Origin: Hofstenia miamia
Lineage: Eukaryota > Xenacoelomorpha > Acoela
Direction of reading: 5' to 3'
DNA length: 64,000 nucleotides
Assembly: GCA_004352715.1 (NCBI GenBank)
Contig: SCFE01000094.1
Coordinates: 1,509,200 to 1,573,199 of the forward strand
Shown: one piece after another, positions 36,186-47,657 of the stretch
How the letters are laid out: each line of letters opens with the position of its first letter
Numbering within the stretch: the stretch's first letter is position 1
The notes under the pieces: generated by a model
The model's input: only the letters and a program-made list of their open reading frames with translations
Database searches by the model: none
Told to the model about the DNA's origin: nothing
Translations under genes and position numbers: made by a program

Positions 36186-36995
36186 CAGTGCTGCAAACGG
36201 TCAGAATTTTCTATTGGTAACCGGCAACCTGTTGAGTTAAGCACTCGCCATTTATCAGCCATTAAACTGGTGACTGGTCAAATTTCTCAATACATGTAGA
36301 CTGTAAACTGAACAAATTTGTTGACAAAATCATATTCATTGCATTCTTATATATTATTATTTATTACTCATATTATAGTAAACTTTTGTTATTTGTTATT
36401 GCAATAAAATTTTACACTTACATAGCATTGTGTAAAATATCATTAAACAAAATTTACCAAATGTAGGTTTTTTAATTTTTTAGAAAAGATTTTTAATAAA
36501 CGCCTCTCTTAAAACATGTTTTTCAACAATATTGCCATCTAAACAGTGAAAGAACATGAAGAATTTAGAGAACCGTAAAAGCGTGCAATTGAAGTTCAAC
36601 TGCATGTATACAGTTAAAAAAATAGAACGCAATATGATTGAATATTTAATGGAGCAAATTGCAATGTTGAAATCAATATGATTTTTCACGTGGAAGTACA
36701 ACAAGGTCAACTTTCAAAAGTACAATCACCTACAATTATTATTTGTGAATTAGAATAGACAGCCTTTTTGAATAAAAAGCTATTTTTTATTTTAAAAGAA
36801 GCTCGTTTGTTGGAACTTTGCTGAATAATTTCTGAAAAATACAAGATATTATTTGTAATTAGACCAGTAATAAAACGGCTCAACTAGCCGATCAACATGT
36901 CTAATCGGTAACTGGTAGATATCAGTAGTGGTTACTGTTTACCAGTAACCAAAACTGTTTGCTTGGTGAAGAGTTGCAGCACAGTGCCACTGCAG
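36186..36995. mobile_element. Possible hAT-like non-autonomous element
   Basis: The left end (CAGTGCTGCAA...GGTAACCGG) and the reverse complement of the right end (GTGCTGCAAC...GGTTACTGG) share a CAGTG-like start and GTGCTGCAA, and both edges are rich in GGTAACC/GGTTACC subterminal motifs as in hAT elements. A convincing 8 bp target duplication was not found, so the borders are uncertain. No transposase is encoded. Confidence 0.4.
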
Positions 36996-37133
36996 ATTAT
37001 GAATTGGCATAAATGGTGTGACCAGTATGATTAGAACCTTAGTGATTTTTAGCTCGAAAAATTTTTCAGTATAAAACAAATGAAACTGCTTTAATTATTT
37101 TATTAAAATTATTTTTAAACAGCCAAAATTACT

Positions 37134-37578
37134 CGAAATATTTCTTTCTTCGCGCGATGGCGTACGAAAATTGATTTCTTGTGGCATAGAAGGTATTTTT
37201 AGCAATTGCTCCAAATTGGCATGAATTTTTATGCCTTCACGAAATCTTTCTGCATCGTGGAGCAGCACGCATTGTAGTGCTGCCCTTCTTTAAAGGCAAT
37301 GTTTGCTAGATTTTGGGGCAATTTGCATTTTATTTCCCCATATATTTGCTTGAAAGTGCATTGAATATTTGAGCGAATAAACTGCAAATTGTCTCAAAAT
37401 CGATCAAATATTTCCTTTGAAGAAAAGCAGCACTGCAATGCAAATTGCTTCGCCATACAGAAAGATATCGTGACGGTATAAAAATGCATGTCAATTTAGA
37501 GCAATAGCTAAAAATATTTTTATGCCATGTATAAAGATTGCAAGTGAAATCACGTCGTCGCGTGACAGAAATATTTCG
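37134..37578. repeat. 445 bp near-perfect palindrome
   Basis: The ends are CGAAATATTTCT and AGAAATATTTCG, and complementary sequence continues inwards for about 210 bases per arm. Examples are TTTTTAGCAATTGCTC at 37192 against GAGCAATAGCTAAAAA at 37500, and GCAGCACGCATTGTAGTGCTGC against AGCAGCACTGCAATGCAAATT. The centre lies near 37356 with little or no loop. It is likely a foldback miniature transposon; transcripts would form a long hairpin. Confidence 0.8.
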
Positions 37579-38045
37579 TGTAATGATTACATGTAGTCTG
37601 CCCTAATAAAATATACATGTAAATCAGAAGTTATCTGGACAACGCCTAAGTTTTATTTGCATGCCAATTTCAATATGTGTTTTCATTTCACAATCCCTTT
37701 AAAATTTAAAAAAATAAAAATTAGAAAATACTAAAATACAGCTATCAAAACATACAAGTGGATTGTGCTCATTCACTTTAGACTATCCAATAAACTGTCG
37801 TAAGAGCCACTTAGCGGAATGAAGAGTTGACAGAACGTGACTTAACTATTTATATACAGTATAGTGTATAGACATTTCTATGTATTGTCATTAATTTGTA
37901 GTCAAGTGTAATCACAAATTCTTCATATTTTTAGTAATTTGTTGTGAAAATGTTTGAAATTGCCTATAAATATTTTAGTTACCTGTTTGAACGTGATAGA
38001 AGATGATGATGGCAGAAAGTCGCGTCAGATAAAGATAAAGGCTGA

Positions 38046-39100
38046 ATGTTTTTATTGTTCTATCTGTCTAAACAGAGTCCAAAATATGATGACAAGAAGT
38101 GTTGTAGCAAGATAATTGAAGCTGAACAAATATTTCGATATAAAACTACAGTATCTAGTGGTAATCGTAAAAATCATATAATTGACACGCACACATTTGA
38201 TCCAGATTTTAAACATGGAACAAAGAATTACAAATGTCCCATAAAAAACTTCTTCGATAAAGCGTGCTAAAGTAGATAACAGTGATAAATCAAAATTATC
38301 GACTGATTTAGTTATGTGGTTTACTAAAGATTTGTTGCCTATTTACAGCATGGAAAAATCCGACTTTCATGATTTTATTTCCAAGCGCTTTAGAGGCGTT
38401 GAGCACATACCAACTTTATCAAATTTAAAACGAACAACAAAAACAACATATCTGGCGATGAAGGAAATAATCAAGCGTGAACTTAGCTGCGACAATCATG
38501 TACTTGGGTCATATACCATGGACTGTTGGTCTGACAACTATGAACGTAAATCGTACATAACTCACACATACCATTACGTTGATAATAATTTCAATTTGAG
38601 AAGCTTGTTGTTTGAAGCAGGCATTTTCCCGCATCCGCATACAGACGAAAACATCATGAAAAGTGTGAATTTCATTATTGAAGAATACTCCCTTCAGGAT
38701 AAAAGCAAAATTAATATTAAGTTTGAAGAGTTATCAGGAAGGACACGAATTTGGTGTAACGTTCATGGTCTGCATATGGTTGTCGTTGATGGGATAAAAA
38801 GTTTGACAACCAAAATGCAAGTCTGTCGTTACTGCATTGGTTTATAAAAGAGAAGATTTAGCTAAAATACGGAGTCCTCATGCTATGAAATCATTAATAT
38901 CATTAAAGAACTTGAATGTGATGAATAATTTTCTATTCCAAAAAAAGCAACTCAACAATCACGTGGAATGACTACAACTTTAAAACAGGGACTACCTACC
39001 AGATGGTCATCTACTTTACGCATGTTAAAAAGTATTTACAAAAAGGCGCTCCTGAACAGGTTTCAAAATCGCTCTGAAAGCGCACTTCTTCAAGTTGGTC
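38046..39100 (+). pseudogene. hAT-type transposase remnant
   Basis: Three plus-strand blocks are co-linear. The first (to 38270) has a BED-finger-like arrangement, CCSKI...HIIDTH, followed by a KNFFDKAC linker. The second (38314-38847, 177 codons open) has DLLPIYSMEKSDFHDFISKR, then SYTMDCWSDNYERKSYITHT and FEAGIFPHPHTDENI; the D-x-W after a beta strand is the first part of the hAT RNase-H-like catalytic core. The third (near 38985) has LPTRWSSTLRMLKSI, the TRW-S block that precedes the insertion domain. The C-terminal dimerisation domain (hATC) is not seen, and stops separate the blocks. Confidence 0.8.
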
Positions 39101-40041
39101 TTTGAAGATTAGATTGTTTTTTTTACTTTTTAGATGCCCTACAACTTTATGTAGATCTTAATGTGCACTTTTAATGTGAAAGTTGACTAATATTGAAATT
39201 GTGGGAATTTAAATTACATAATGTAATTGTGTACTTCTAACTAGTGTTTTATTTAACACTAATTTGTGATTTGTAGTAGAATTGTTCATAAATTTTGTGT
39301 CTCCCCATTTTATGCAAAATTTTTATAAATTTAACTTCTGTCATGCATATATTTTATATTTTAAAGTATATTGGTAGTTGCACTTTGATTAAAATGGTTA
39401 TTTTTATTATTATTTTGAATTTTAGGACAAGAATATTTTTCAACATTGTTCAAAGCATTCTTAAGCACATTCATAATTTCAAACTCAGTTTAATTTTTAT
39501 CGCCCTAATTTTTAATATGACTTATAAAAAGTGAAATACATTGTTCCCATTACTAATCGCATGAATAAGTTTCCATGTCGATTTCTGATTGGATGTATGT
39601 TTCTGTTAAAGGTCAAACGTATTTAGTACTTGACAAGTTCGTTGCTCTGATGTTCCCTGAATTGCGTATAAGCTTGAATTCTTAGTTGCATAAAATCTCT
39701 GCATCATCAATCAATGGTTTGGATTCATTTTTTGTTGTCATTAACAAAATGTTATGTGAAAATACATGTGTATACTTTCAAAAAATTCATAACTATTGGC
39801 TTAGAGTTGATTAAAATTATATTGACCGTCTCATGTAATAGTAATATTAGTAATTTTTATGGATCCATGACGTAGACTTCATAGTTGTAATTGTTGTTTT
39901 TTAATATATCTATCTATATATCTACCTAATACATAATACTAGTACTGGATCTGGTCAGATTAAAACCTGTTAAAACGGTCCGGTTAAATCCGGTTATACT
40001 CCAGGCTCCAGTTAATCAGAATATATATATATATATATATA
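39101..40041. other. AT-rich spacer with a hAT-like end and TA run
   Basis: No gene. Near 39948-40018 the DNA is rich in CCGGTTA-type motifs (CGGTCCGGTTAAATCCGGTT) that partly resemble 62003-62055 and may be the end of a hAT-like element. A TA microsatellite occupies about 40021-40040, directly at the next transposon. Confidence 0.45.
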
Positions 40042-41356
40042 CACCATGTGTCCCATATGTCACTAGAGAAAGTAAATGATAACGAAAACAACAAAATATA
40101 TTGAAACAAACTCACATTCATATATTATATCCAATATAAAGTGGGATTATGTATACTGCTCAAAGTGAGCCCTATCAAGTTCTAGTTGCCATTGCAATCG
40201 GTCCAGACAACTGTTGTTAGCATTCTCCACATCATTTAACTTTATTGTCGGTGCTGCATTTATTACTCTCTGCTCCAGCTCATCGAAACTTCTGAGATTG
40301 CCAGTGCTATAGACGAGGCGTTTGAGATTGCCCCAATACCAAAAATCAACGGGACTGATATCTTGTGAACGAGGAAGCCAAGCGTTTGGGAAACGTGGGA
40401 AATGATTCTGGCCTCAGTAAAAGTTCTCTTCAACAAGTCCTTGACATTGTGTTTGATATGCGGCGGGGCGCCGTCTTGCTGATAGATTGTAGAGGAATGT
40501 TGCTTGAGAAAAGGTATATATTACATGGTTCCACAGAATGTCATGATACCTGTCACCGTCTATAGTTCCTTCTCTTATTATGACAGGAGAAATCATAATC
40601 TTGGCTGAAAATCCAACCCAAACACATTCTGTGTGAATGGAGTGGCTTCTCTATAATGGCATGAGGGTTCTCTGCAGCCCAAATGTTCGCATTTTTGGTG
40701 TAGACTATTCCGTCTAGATGAAAGTAAGCTCCATCGGTTCATACCATTATCAAGATTATCAAACATCGATTCCATAAACCACTGTTTCTTCTTTTCATAG
40801 TCACCAGGCGTAGCTGTTGGGTGATCATGATTCTCAATTTAAATAATTTCAGTTTTCTTTTCATTATACGATGAACTGTTGCTTTTTCAGGCCGCATTCA
40901 TTGCTCACTCGACGAACAGAGGAAGCGTCCCAGCTGTTGCTACCATAACTGTCGCGACAGCGTCAGCAACTCGCATTTCATTTTCTTCGGTGTGCTCTTT
41001 TGGTCTGCCACTTTTTGCCTTGTCTAAAACGCTACTTGTCGATTGAAATTTATTATATAAGTTGATCATTGCCTGGAATGAGCACGGTGGCTTCTAGAGC
41101 TTATGTTCCGTTTGATACTGTCGTAGAGCAGCACTTGGACTCATGTCATACTGATAAAAGCAACGAATCAAATTGATACGTGTTTTTAAATCCATCATCA
41201 CTGAAATAAAGCAAAAGTAAATAGATAAACACAGTTAGCCAGCATATATGCAGTATTGGTTGATTATTAAATTACGTAGCATTCATTCTTTCTCTCCACT
41301 CCATTTACACGCACACACATCGATACTTTTTCTAGTGACATATGGGACACACTGTG
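40042..41356 (-). mobile_element. Mariner/IS630-Tc1 transposon with intact TIRs
   Basis: The ends CACCATGTGTCCCATATGTC and, on the other strand, CACAGTGTGTCCCATATGTC continue as matching inverted repeats for about 33 bases with few mismatches. Both sides are TA microsatellite, consistent with TA target choice. The minus strand encodes one transposase in several frames: start MDLKTRINLIRCFYQYDMS (41195), SGRPKEHTEEN, GAYFHLDGIVYTKNANIW, ENPHAIIEKPLHSHR, and the end AWLPRSQDISPVDFWYWG with NLKRLVYSTGNLRSFDELEQ, stopping near 40155. Frameshifts and stops inactivate it, but the length of 1315 bp and the ends are those of a complete copy. Confidence 0.9.
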
Positions 41357-41380
41357 CATATATATATATATATATATATA

Positions 41381-42380
41381 NNNNNNNNNNNNNNNNNNNN
41401 NNNNNNNNNNNNNNNNNNNNNNNNNNNNNNNNNNNNNNNNNNNNNNNNNNNNNNNNNNNNNNNNNNNNNNNNNNNNNNNNNNNNNNNNNNNNNNNNNNNN
41501 NNNNNNNNNNNNNNNNNNNNNNNNNNNNNNNNNNNNNNNNNNNNNNNNNNNNNNNNNNNNNNNNNNNNNNNNNNNNNNNNNNNNNNNNNNNNNNNNNNNN
41601 NNNNNNNNNNNNNNNNNNNNNNNNNNNNNNNNNNNNNNNNNNNNNNNNNNNNNNNNNNNNNNNNNNNNNNNNNNNNNNNNNNNNNNNNNNNNNNNNNNNN
41701 NNNNNNNNNNNNNNNNNNNNNNNNNNNNNNNNNNNNNNNNNNNNNNNNNNNNNNNNNNNNNNNNNNNNNNNNNNNNNNNNNNNNNNNNNNNNNNNNNNNN
41801 NNNNNNNNNNNNNNNNNNNNNNNNNNNNNNNNNNNNNNNNNNNNNNNNNNNNNNNNNNNNNNNNNNNNNNNNNNNNNNNNNNNNNNNNNNNNNNNNNNNN
41901 NNNNNNNNNNNNNNNNNNNNNNNNNNNNNNNNNNNNNNNNNNNNNNNNNNNNNNNNNNNNNNNNNNNNNNNNNNNNNNNNNNNNNNNNNNNNNNNNNNNN
42001 NNNNNNNNNNNNNNNNNNNNNNNNNNNNNNNNNNNNNNNNNNNNNNNNNNNNNNNNNNNNNNNNNNNNNNNNNNNNNNNNNNNNNNNNNNNNNNNNNNNN
42101 NNNNNNNNNNNNNNNNNNNNNNNNNNNNNNNNNNNNNNNNNNNNNNNNNNNNNNNNNNNNNNNNNNNNNNNNNNNNNNNNNNNNNNNNNNNNNNNNNNNN
42201 NNNNNNNNNNNNNNNNNNNNNNNNNNNNNNNNNNNNNNNNNNNNNNNNNNNNNNNNNNNNNNNNNNNNNNNNNNNNNNNNNNNNNNNNNNNNNNNNNNNN
42301 NNNNNNNNNNNNNNNNNNNNNNNNNNNNNNNNNNNNNNNNNNNNNNNNNNNNNNNNNNNNNNNNNNNNNNNNNNNNNNNN
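41381..42380. other. Assembly gap of exactly 1000 N
   Basis: The exact size suggests a gap of unknown length between contigs. Long frames crossing it are artefacts. The 3' LTR of element B may lie inside it. Confidence 0.95.
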
Positions 42381-42439
42381 GTTTGTCATGAGATCAGAAG
42401 TTTTAGTTCCACATCTTCTGTTGTAAATATAGCTAATAT

Positions 42440-44140
42440 TTACGCCATAGTTCTATAGCATATTTCTGGTGCATTCATGTTCCTCCAAATCATTTGAATT
42501 TGTTGTAAATGATCCTGACGTTGCGTAAGGCTGCACTTTATAAACAGTGTGTTTGCTTTTTCAATTCCTTCTATATCCATTGTCAACTCTATGGTTTTCA
42601 TTTGCCTGTAAAGATCGATTGCAATGCATGGGTCTACCATGATTTGATAGATCTGTGCCCAATAATCTATCTGTAAATCTAGGCGTATCAGCTCTGGGAT
42701 CATTGTGTTCCTATTTGTTTTCTCCCATGGGAAAATGTTTTTGCCTAAATGGCATGGGTCTTCTAGGTGCTCGGGAATGTCTTCTTGTGTTGTTATTGTT
42801 ATGATTATGACTCTGACATTTTGCACTCTTGCCATTCTTGTTGTGCCATCCACTTTCTTTTCTAACGTCTTTATATATTCTTTCTGTTTTAATATATGTA
42901 TGATCATGAGGTTTTCTGCATCAATGTTTATTTCCAGTATCTCAGCAATTTTGTCTTTGTAGGCCATTATTGCTTGTGTTGTATCCAGTGTGAATGCGTC
43001 ATCGAATATGACGTCCACTGTACTGCGCATGTATGGCATCTCTAATGTTTCATTCATATCTTGCGGATAACTGATAATGACATTTACTTTTGGCCTGTTA
43101 TTGGCATTGAGCACGATTGGTAAGAATTTCCCTTCAACTCTTGCAACTTTTCGTATATGGGTTTTTGTTTCCAGTGATAGTTTTGCAAATGCATTATAGC
43201 GCATCTTCAAAGTTCCCATGAAATAAGGATGTAATGTTTCCCCATCTATCTTTGACATTCGTTTTTCTCTTTCTTTTGATCTAACCATTCTCTCTGATGT
43301 TGTTTCTGAGGAGGCGTGTACCTGGGTCATCCTTAATGGTAGTTTACTGGTGCTTGGTTCACAGTCCAAAGGCTGTGAATCTGTGCTGATATTTTCTACT
43401 GCTTCNNNNNNNNNNNNNNNNNNNNNNNNNNNNNNNNNNNNNNNNNNNNNNNNNNNNNNNNNNNNNNNNNNNNNNNNNNNNNNNNNNNNNNNNNNNNNNN
43501 NNNNNNNNNNNNNNNNNNNNNNNNNNNNNNNNNNNNNNNNNNNNNNNNNNNNNNNNNNNNNNNNNNNNNNNNNNNNNNNNNNNNNNNNNNNNNNNNNNNN
43601 NNNNNNNNNNNNNNNNNNNNNNNNNNNNNNNNNNNNNNNNNNNNNNNNNNNNNNNNNNNNNNNNNNNNNNNNNNNNNNNNNNNNNNNNNNNNNNNNNNNN
43701 NNNNNNNNNNNNNNNNNNNNNNNNNNNNNNNNNNNNNNNNNNNNNNNNNNNNNNNNNNNNNNNNNNNNNNNNNNNNNNNNNNNNNNNNNNNNNNNNNNNN
43801 NNNNNNNNNNNNNNNNNNNNNNNNNNNNNNNNNNNNNNNNNNNNNNNNNNNNNNNNNNNNNNNNNNNNNNNNNNNNNNNNNNNNNNNNNNNNNNNNNNNN
43901 NNNNNNNNNNNNNNNNNNNNNNNNNNNNNNNNNNNNNNNNNNNNNNNNNNNNNNNNNNTGGGAGGGAAAGTTGTGCTGTGCACCAGTTTCCTGCGTGCCC
44001 TTGAATCGGCAGTGCAGATCCCTGGTGGGGGAGGCTTTTTGTCCATTGGTCTCTCTGCCCTTGAATTGGCCTTGAGGACTACTAGGACGCCATCTCACTC
44101 TACGTCATCTATTCATTGGCTCTTTGTTCTCATCCCTTCT
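42440..44140 (-). CDS. Extra ORF after integrase in element B, unknown function
   Basis: An open frame of about 550 codons, of which 184 are hidden by N, begins near 44098 and ends at 42440. The visible C-terminal 320 residues include ERMVRSKEREKRMSKIDG, GTLKMRYNAFAKLSLETK, MPYMRSTVDVIFDDAFTLD and QAIMAYKDKIAEILEINIDA, with heptad-like spacing around LKQKEYIKTLEKKVDG. The N-terminal piece repeats basic RFKG-type motifs. I see no signal peptide, membrane helix or known domain. Its unbroken frame, unlike the rest of the element, suggests either constraint or chance. It is in the position where Gypsy elements may carry env or accessory ORFs. Confidence 0.55.
43406..43958. other. Assembly gap of 553 N
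   Basis: This gap interrupts the extra ORF of element B. Frames on the other strand across it are artefacts. Confidence 0.95.
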
Positions 44141-44144
44141 GCCC

Positions 44145-45640
44145 TCAATTCGACTTCTGGTTTGAGAACTTCTTTGCAATCTCCTTGTCCTGTTTGTTGT
44201 TGAGAGTTCCTCTGTCTGCTGGGCTCTGCGCACTCTCTTCTTCATCAGTGGGTGCATCATTTTCTTCTAGTTTCCTAAATGCAGTTAATAAATTTATATC
44301 CCATGTCTCAGGGTCATATATAGGTTTATTTCTCACTGCCCTCTGAGGCAGTATTCTTTGACTTGGGTCATCATCTCTGACCTCTGCTGTGTATTCATCA
44401 TTGAATTCCTCTTCATGTACACTATCTAAATCAAACATATCGTATATAATCTCATTGCTGTTGATTTGGCATATTTTAAATTCAGTGTTGTCATCTATTC
44501 TCATTTCTTCGATGTCTGATGTTGCTCTCTTCAAGTTTTGAAAATGTAAAAGTCTATTGTTTGTTAGTGTTTGTGTTATCATGTGGGGGCCGGACCATAC
44601 CGTTTTCAACATCTGGCTTGGTTTGTGTCTACAAGTTTAATCAGTGTGAATGCTTATACCTTATTGCCTACTTTGTGTGTGTGACCATAGATTTTTTTAT
44701 TATAATTGCGTTGTTGTCTCACTGCTGACTTCTTTATGTTGTGACACATTGTTTCATGAATTTCTGTAATCTGATTTCTTAATTGTTGTATGTATGCATT
44801 ATCCAATTTCCCGCTGTAATTGGTATACTGCATCGAGAGCAGGGTTACTGCCTCTCTTCCGAACATGGCTTTGAGCAGTGATACTCCAGTTGTTGCATGT
44901 ACTGAGGTATTGTAATAGTATTTGATCATTTCTATAACCTCTCTCCATTTATTTCCTCCTATTTGTTTTGTCACCACCCTAATCAGCTTAATCAATGTTT
45001 GGTTAAGTCACTCCACTGCTCCGTTTGCCTGAGGATGATAGGGGGTTGTCCACTTGCTTGTGATTTCAAACAATTTTGCCATTTCTTGGAAAAGTCCACT
45101 TTCGAATTGAGGCCCTTTATCTGTTATGATCGTCTCCATCAGTCCCAGTCTCAATATCCATTCTTTTAAGACTAGCTTGGCTGTGGTTTCCACTGTGGTG
45201 TTTTGCATCAGGACCATTCTCGCATATTTGGTAAAGTTGTCCACCATTACTAGTAGGTACTGATAACCTTCGGCGTCCTTTGATAGCATCTCCAAATCTA
45301 TATGAACTATTTCATTGGGTTGCATCGCGATGATTTTCTCTAGTGGTGCTCATTGTGTCAGGAAGTGCTGTTTGTTGTTTAGGAGGCATGTCGTGCATTT
45401 GTTAATGATGTCTTCCACGACTTTCCTGACGGCTGTTGTTATGAACTGTGTGTTGAACATTTTCTCCATCTGTGTTATTCCTAAGTGGCCCTTCTCGTGG
45501 ATTTTCCGTATTAATTCCCTCTTGAAGTAATTGGGTATCGCAATTCGGTTATTTCCGACTTTGACATATAGCAGTCAGTTCTTGTTGATCTTCCACTTGT
45601 AACATTCATAATATCCTGCCGTTATTGTAGATAATATCAT
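44145..45640 (-). pseudogene. Element B integrase
   Basis: Read downward from about 45600: the N-terminal zinc finger (H-E-K-G-H, then CTTC about 30 residues later), the catalytic core with IVHIDLEML (first Asp), IITDKGPQFESG (second Asp) and PYHPQANGAVE (catalytic Glu), and a C-terminal part with KTVWSGPHMITQTLTNN, a GPY/F-like module, and an acidic tail. It joins cDNA to host DNA in active elements. In-frame TGA codons fall at 45575-45577, 45350-45352 and 45008-45010, each at a position expected to be Arg; a TAA near 44660 replaces a probable Tyr, and a frameshift occurs near 44615. Confidence 0.85.
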
Positions 45641-45650
45641 TCACGGTTCT

Positions 45651-46275
45651 TTAATCTTTTTTATAATCTCGCTTAGGACTATATCGTCTTTGTTTGTCCA
45701 CTATCTCTTGTTCTGTTATTTCCTCTCTTATGAGTATTGGTAGCACTGCTTGACCCTTCTTATCCACGTTTATCTCCAGTAGCCCCTCATATTTGGTGTG
45801 CAGCAGGAACTGAAATTGCTTCTTTTCTCCATCTGTTTTTGTTACATTGTCTTTGGTACTCTGGGAGTGATGTCCAGAAACCCACGTTGTTGTGTAATGT
45901 GCCTTTTCTGTGTTCAATCATAAATGTGAATTCGTTTAGGTACTCAATCCACCAGGACACTATTCCAGACTTATCTCCCGAAAACTTCTTCAACCAGGCC
46001 ATACCACTGTTATCTGTTTGTACTTTAAACTCCCTTCCTATGAGGAAGTGTCGAAATTTTTTAATGCTTTCAATCAGTGCGAGCATTTCTACTTTAGTGG
46101 AGCCGTAGTTCTCTTTGCTGGCCCTTAGCTTGCGGCTGAAGAACTGGATGGGTACTTCTTTCCCGTTTCGTATTTGGCCCAATGTTGCTCTAATTGCCAT
46201 CTTACTTGCGTCGCAATCTAATATAAATTTCTCATTGTAATCAGGTGTGTTGAGGGAAGGTAATTTCGCGAGCTA
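45651..46275 (-). pseudogene. Element B RNase H and connection
   Basis: The frame contains YNEKFILDCDASKMAIRATL (first catalytic Asp), then IQFFSRKLRASKENYGSTKV and EMLALIESIKKFRHFL (catalytic Glu), VQTDNSGMAWL and WWIEYLNEFTFMIEHRKGT. These are the motifs of the Ty3/Gypsy RNase H that degrades the RNA strand during reverse transcription. A TAG at 46273-46275 lies between RT and RNase H and a frameshift follows near 45800-45900. Confidence 0.85.
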
Positions 46276-47640
46276 TTCCTTGATGTTATCAAGTTCCTCT
46301 TGTTCTTGCCACGTCCATACAAATGGAATTGCCTTCCTCATCAATTGGGTCATCTTTGCTGTTTTTCCAGCTATATTTGGAATGAAGGTTCCATAGTAAT
46401 TGAAAAATCCCATGATTCTCTGTATATCCTTTTTATTATTTGGTTTCTCTATCTTCCGGATCATCTCTCTGGCATTGTCCTTCATGCATATCCTCCCTTT
46501 TTCTATCGTCCTTCCAAGGAACACTATTTTTTCTTTCAGGATATCGCACTTATTTCCATTGATTCAGAGTCCCGCGTTTTCTAAAATTGTTAGTGTCCTT
46601 TCCAATTTTTCCAGGTGTTCTTGGACTGTGTCACTTGTGACTATGATGTCATCTATATAGGCGTCGACTCCCTCTTCCATTCAATGTGTCTTGTTTTTAA
46701 GTACCTTTGTTATGTATCTCTGAAACGTTGCTGGTGCATTGCAAAGTCCGAATGCCATATATATCCATTCGCACAGCCTGTATGGGGTTATGAATGCTGT
46801 CTTCTCTATGTCCTCTTCCTCCATTTTCACTTGCCAGTAAGCCTTACATAAATCCAAAGTTGTGAAATATTTATGTTTACTGGCTTTGTGGAGCATGTCT
46901 TCTATTTGCGGTAAGGGTACGAATCCTTCCTTGTCACCTCATTGAGTTTACGGAAATCAATGTATAGTCGGTACTTATTTCCCTGCTTTACAAACACAGT
47001 TGGTGCTGTGTACGGGCTTTTGCTTGGCTGGATGATTTTATTGTCAATTAGTTCTTCTAGTATCTGATTGTATTCTTCCTTTAGCTGCTTGGGTACTCTT
47101 CTGACTGGTAATTTGATTGGTTTGTCTGTTGTCGTGACGATTTTGTGTTTTTCGCCTACTGCCTGACCAACACTTATCTCTCTGTAGTTGAGTATACGTT
47201 TATGCTTTTCTAGAAGTGTTCTTAATTGCATGATATCTCGTTCTTCTAGATGTTGATAATCCTCATCATTTATCTTGGGTATCCTGTGTGTATCTTCCTC
47301 TTCTGCTTTCGTCCCAATGCCCTCAAGTTGGCTTATGGGAGTACTCGCAACTTTGATGGTGTTCGTCCACTTGCCCTCAAGTCGGCAATGTGGAGTACTA
47401 TCCACTTTCCTTTGCAAGTCCTTGAATCGACTATGCAAATTACTTTCTCCATCGTCGTCTTCCATTGCCTTCCAAATATGTCTGATGTTGGTTCTAATGT
47501 ATTTTCTGTATATTCTTATCTGAGATCTTTTCAGATTCACATTCTGGTTTGTAGTATTGAGAATTGGTACCCTTCCTTTCCTGTGTTTTATCGTACAAAT
47601 GCTGGACACATCAAAACTCATTTCGTGTTAATGCCTTTAT
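46276..47640 (-). pseudogene. Element B reverse transcriptase
   Basis: The frame holds VPILNTTNQNVNLKRSQ (linker), then PVRRVPKQLKEEYNQILEEL, PSKSPYTAPTVFVKQGNKYR, YIDFRKLNEVT, YFTTLDLCKAYWQVKM (catalytic Asp), FGLCNAPATFQRYI and, at 46648-46659, the YIDD catalytic box, followed by a LGR-I thumb and GFFNYYGTFIPNI connection. All catalytic residues are visible. Lesions are a one-base shift near 46900 (between SYP and LPQIEDML) and in-frame TGA codons at 46681-46683 and 46564-46566. Confidence 0.9.
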
Positions 47641-47657
47641 TGTCATATAGCATTATA

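Noticed and set aside
36186-39100. One continuous hAT element joining the 36.2-37.0 kb ends with the transposase at 38.0-39.1 kb
   Set aside because: The inverted ends at 36186 and 36995 enclose no transposase and the coding blocks lie outside them; no shared 8 bp duplication was found.
41248-44098. Very long frames of 350-550 codons across 41381-42380 and 43406-43958
   Set aside because: They cross N runs; only the minus-strand frame 44098-42440 has real sequence on both sides that fits the element.
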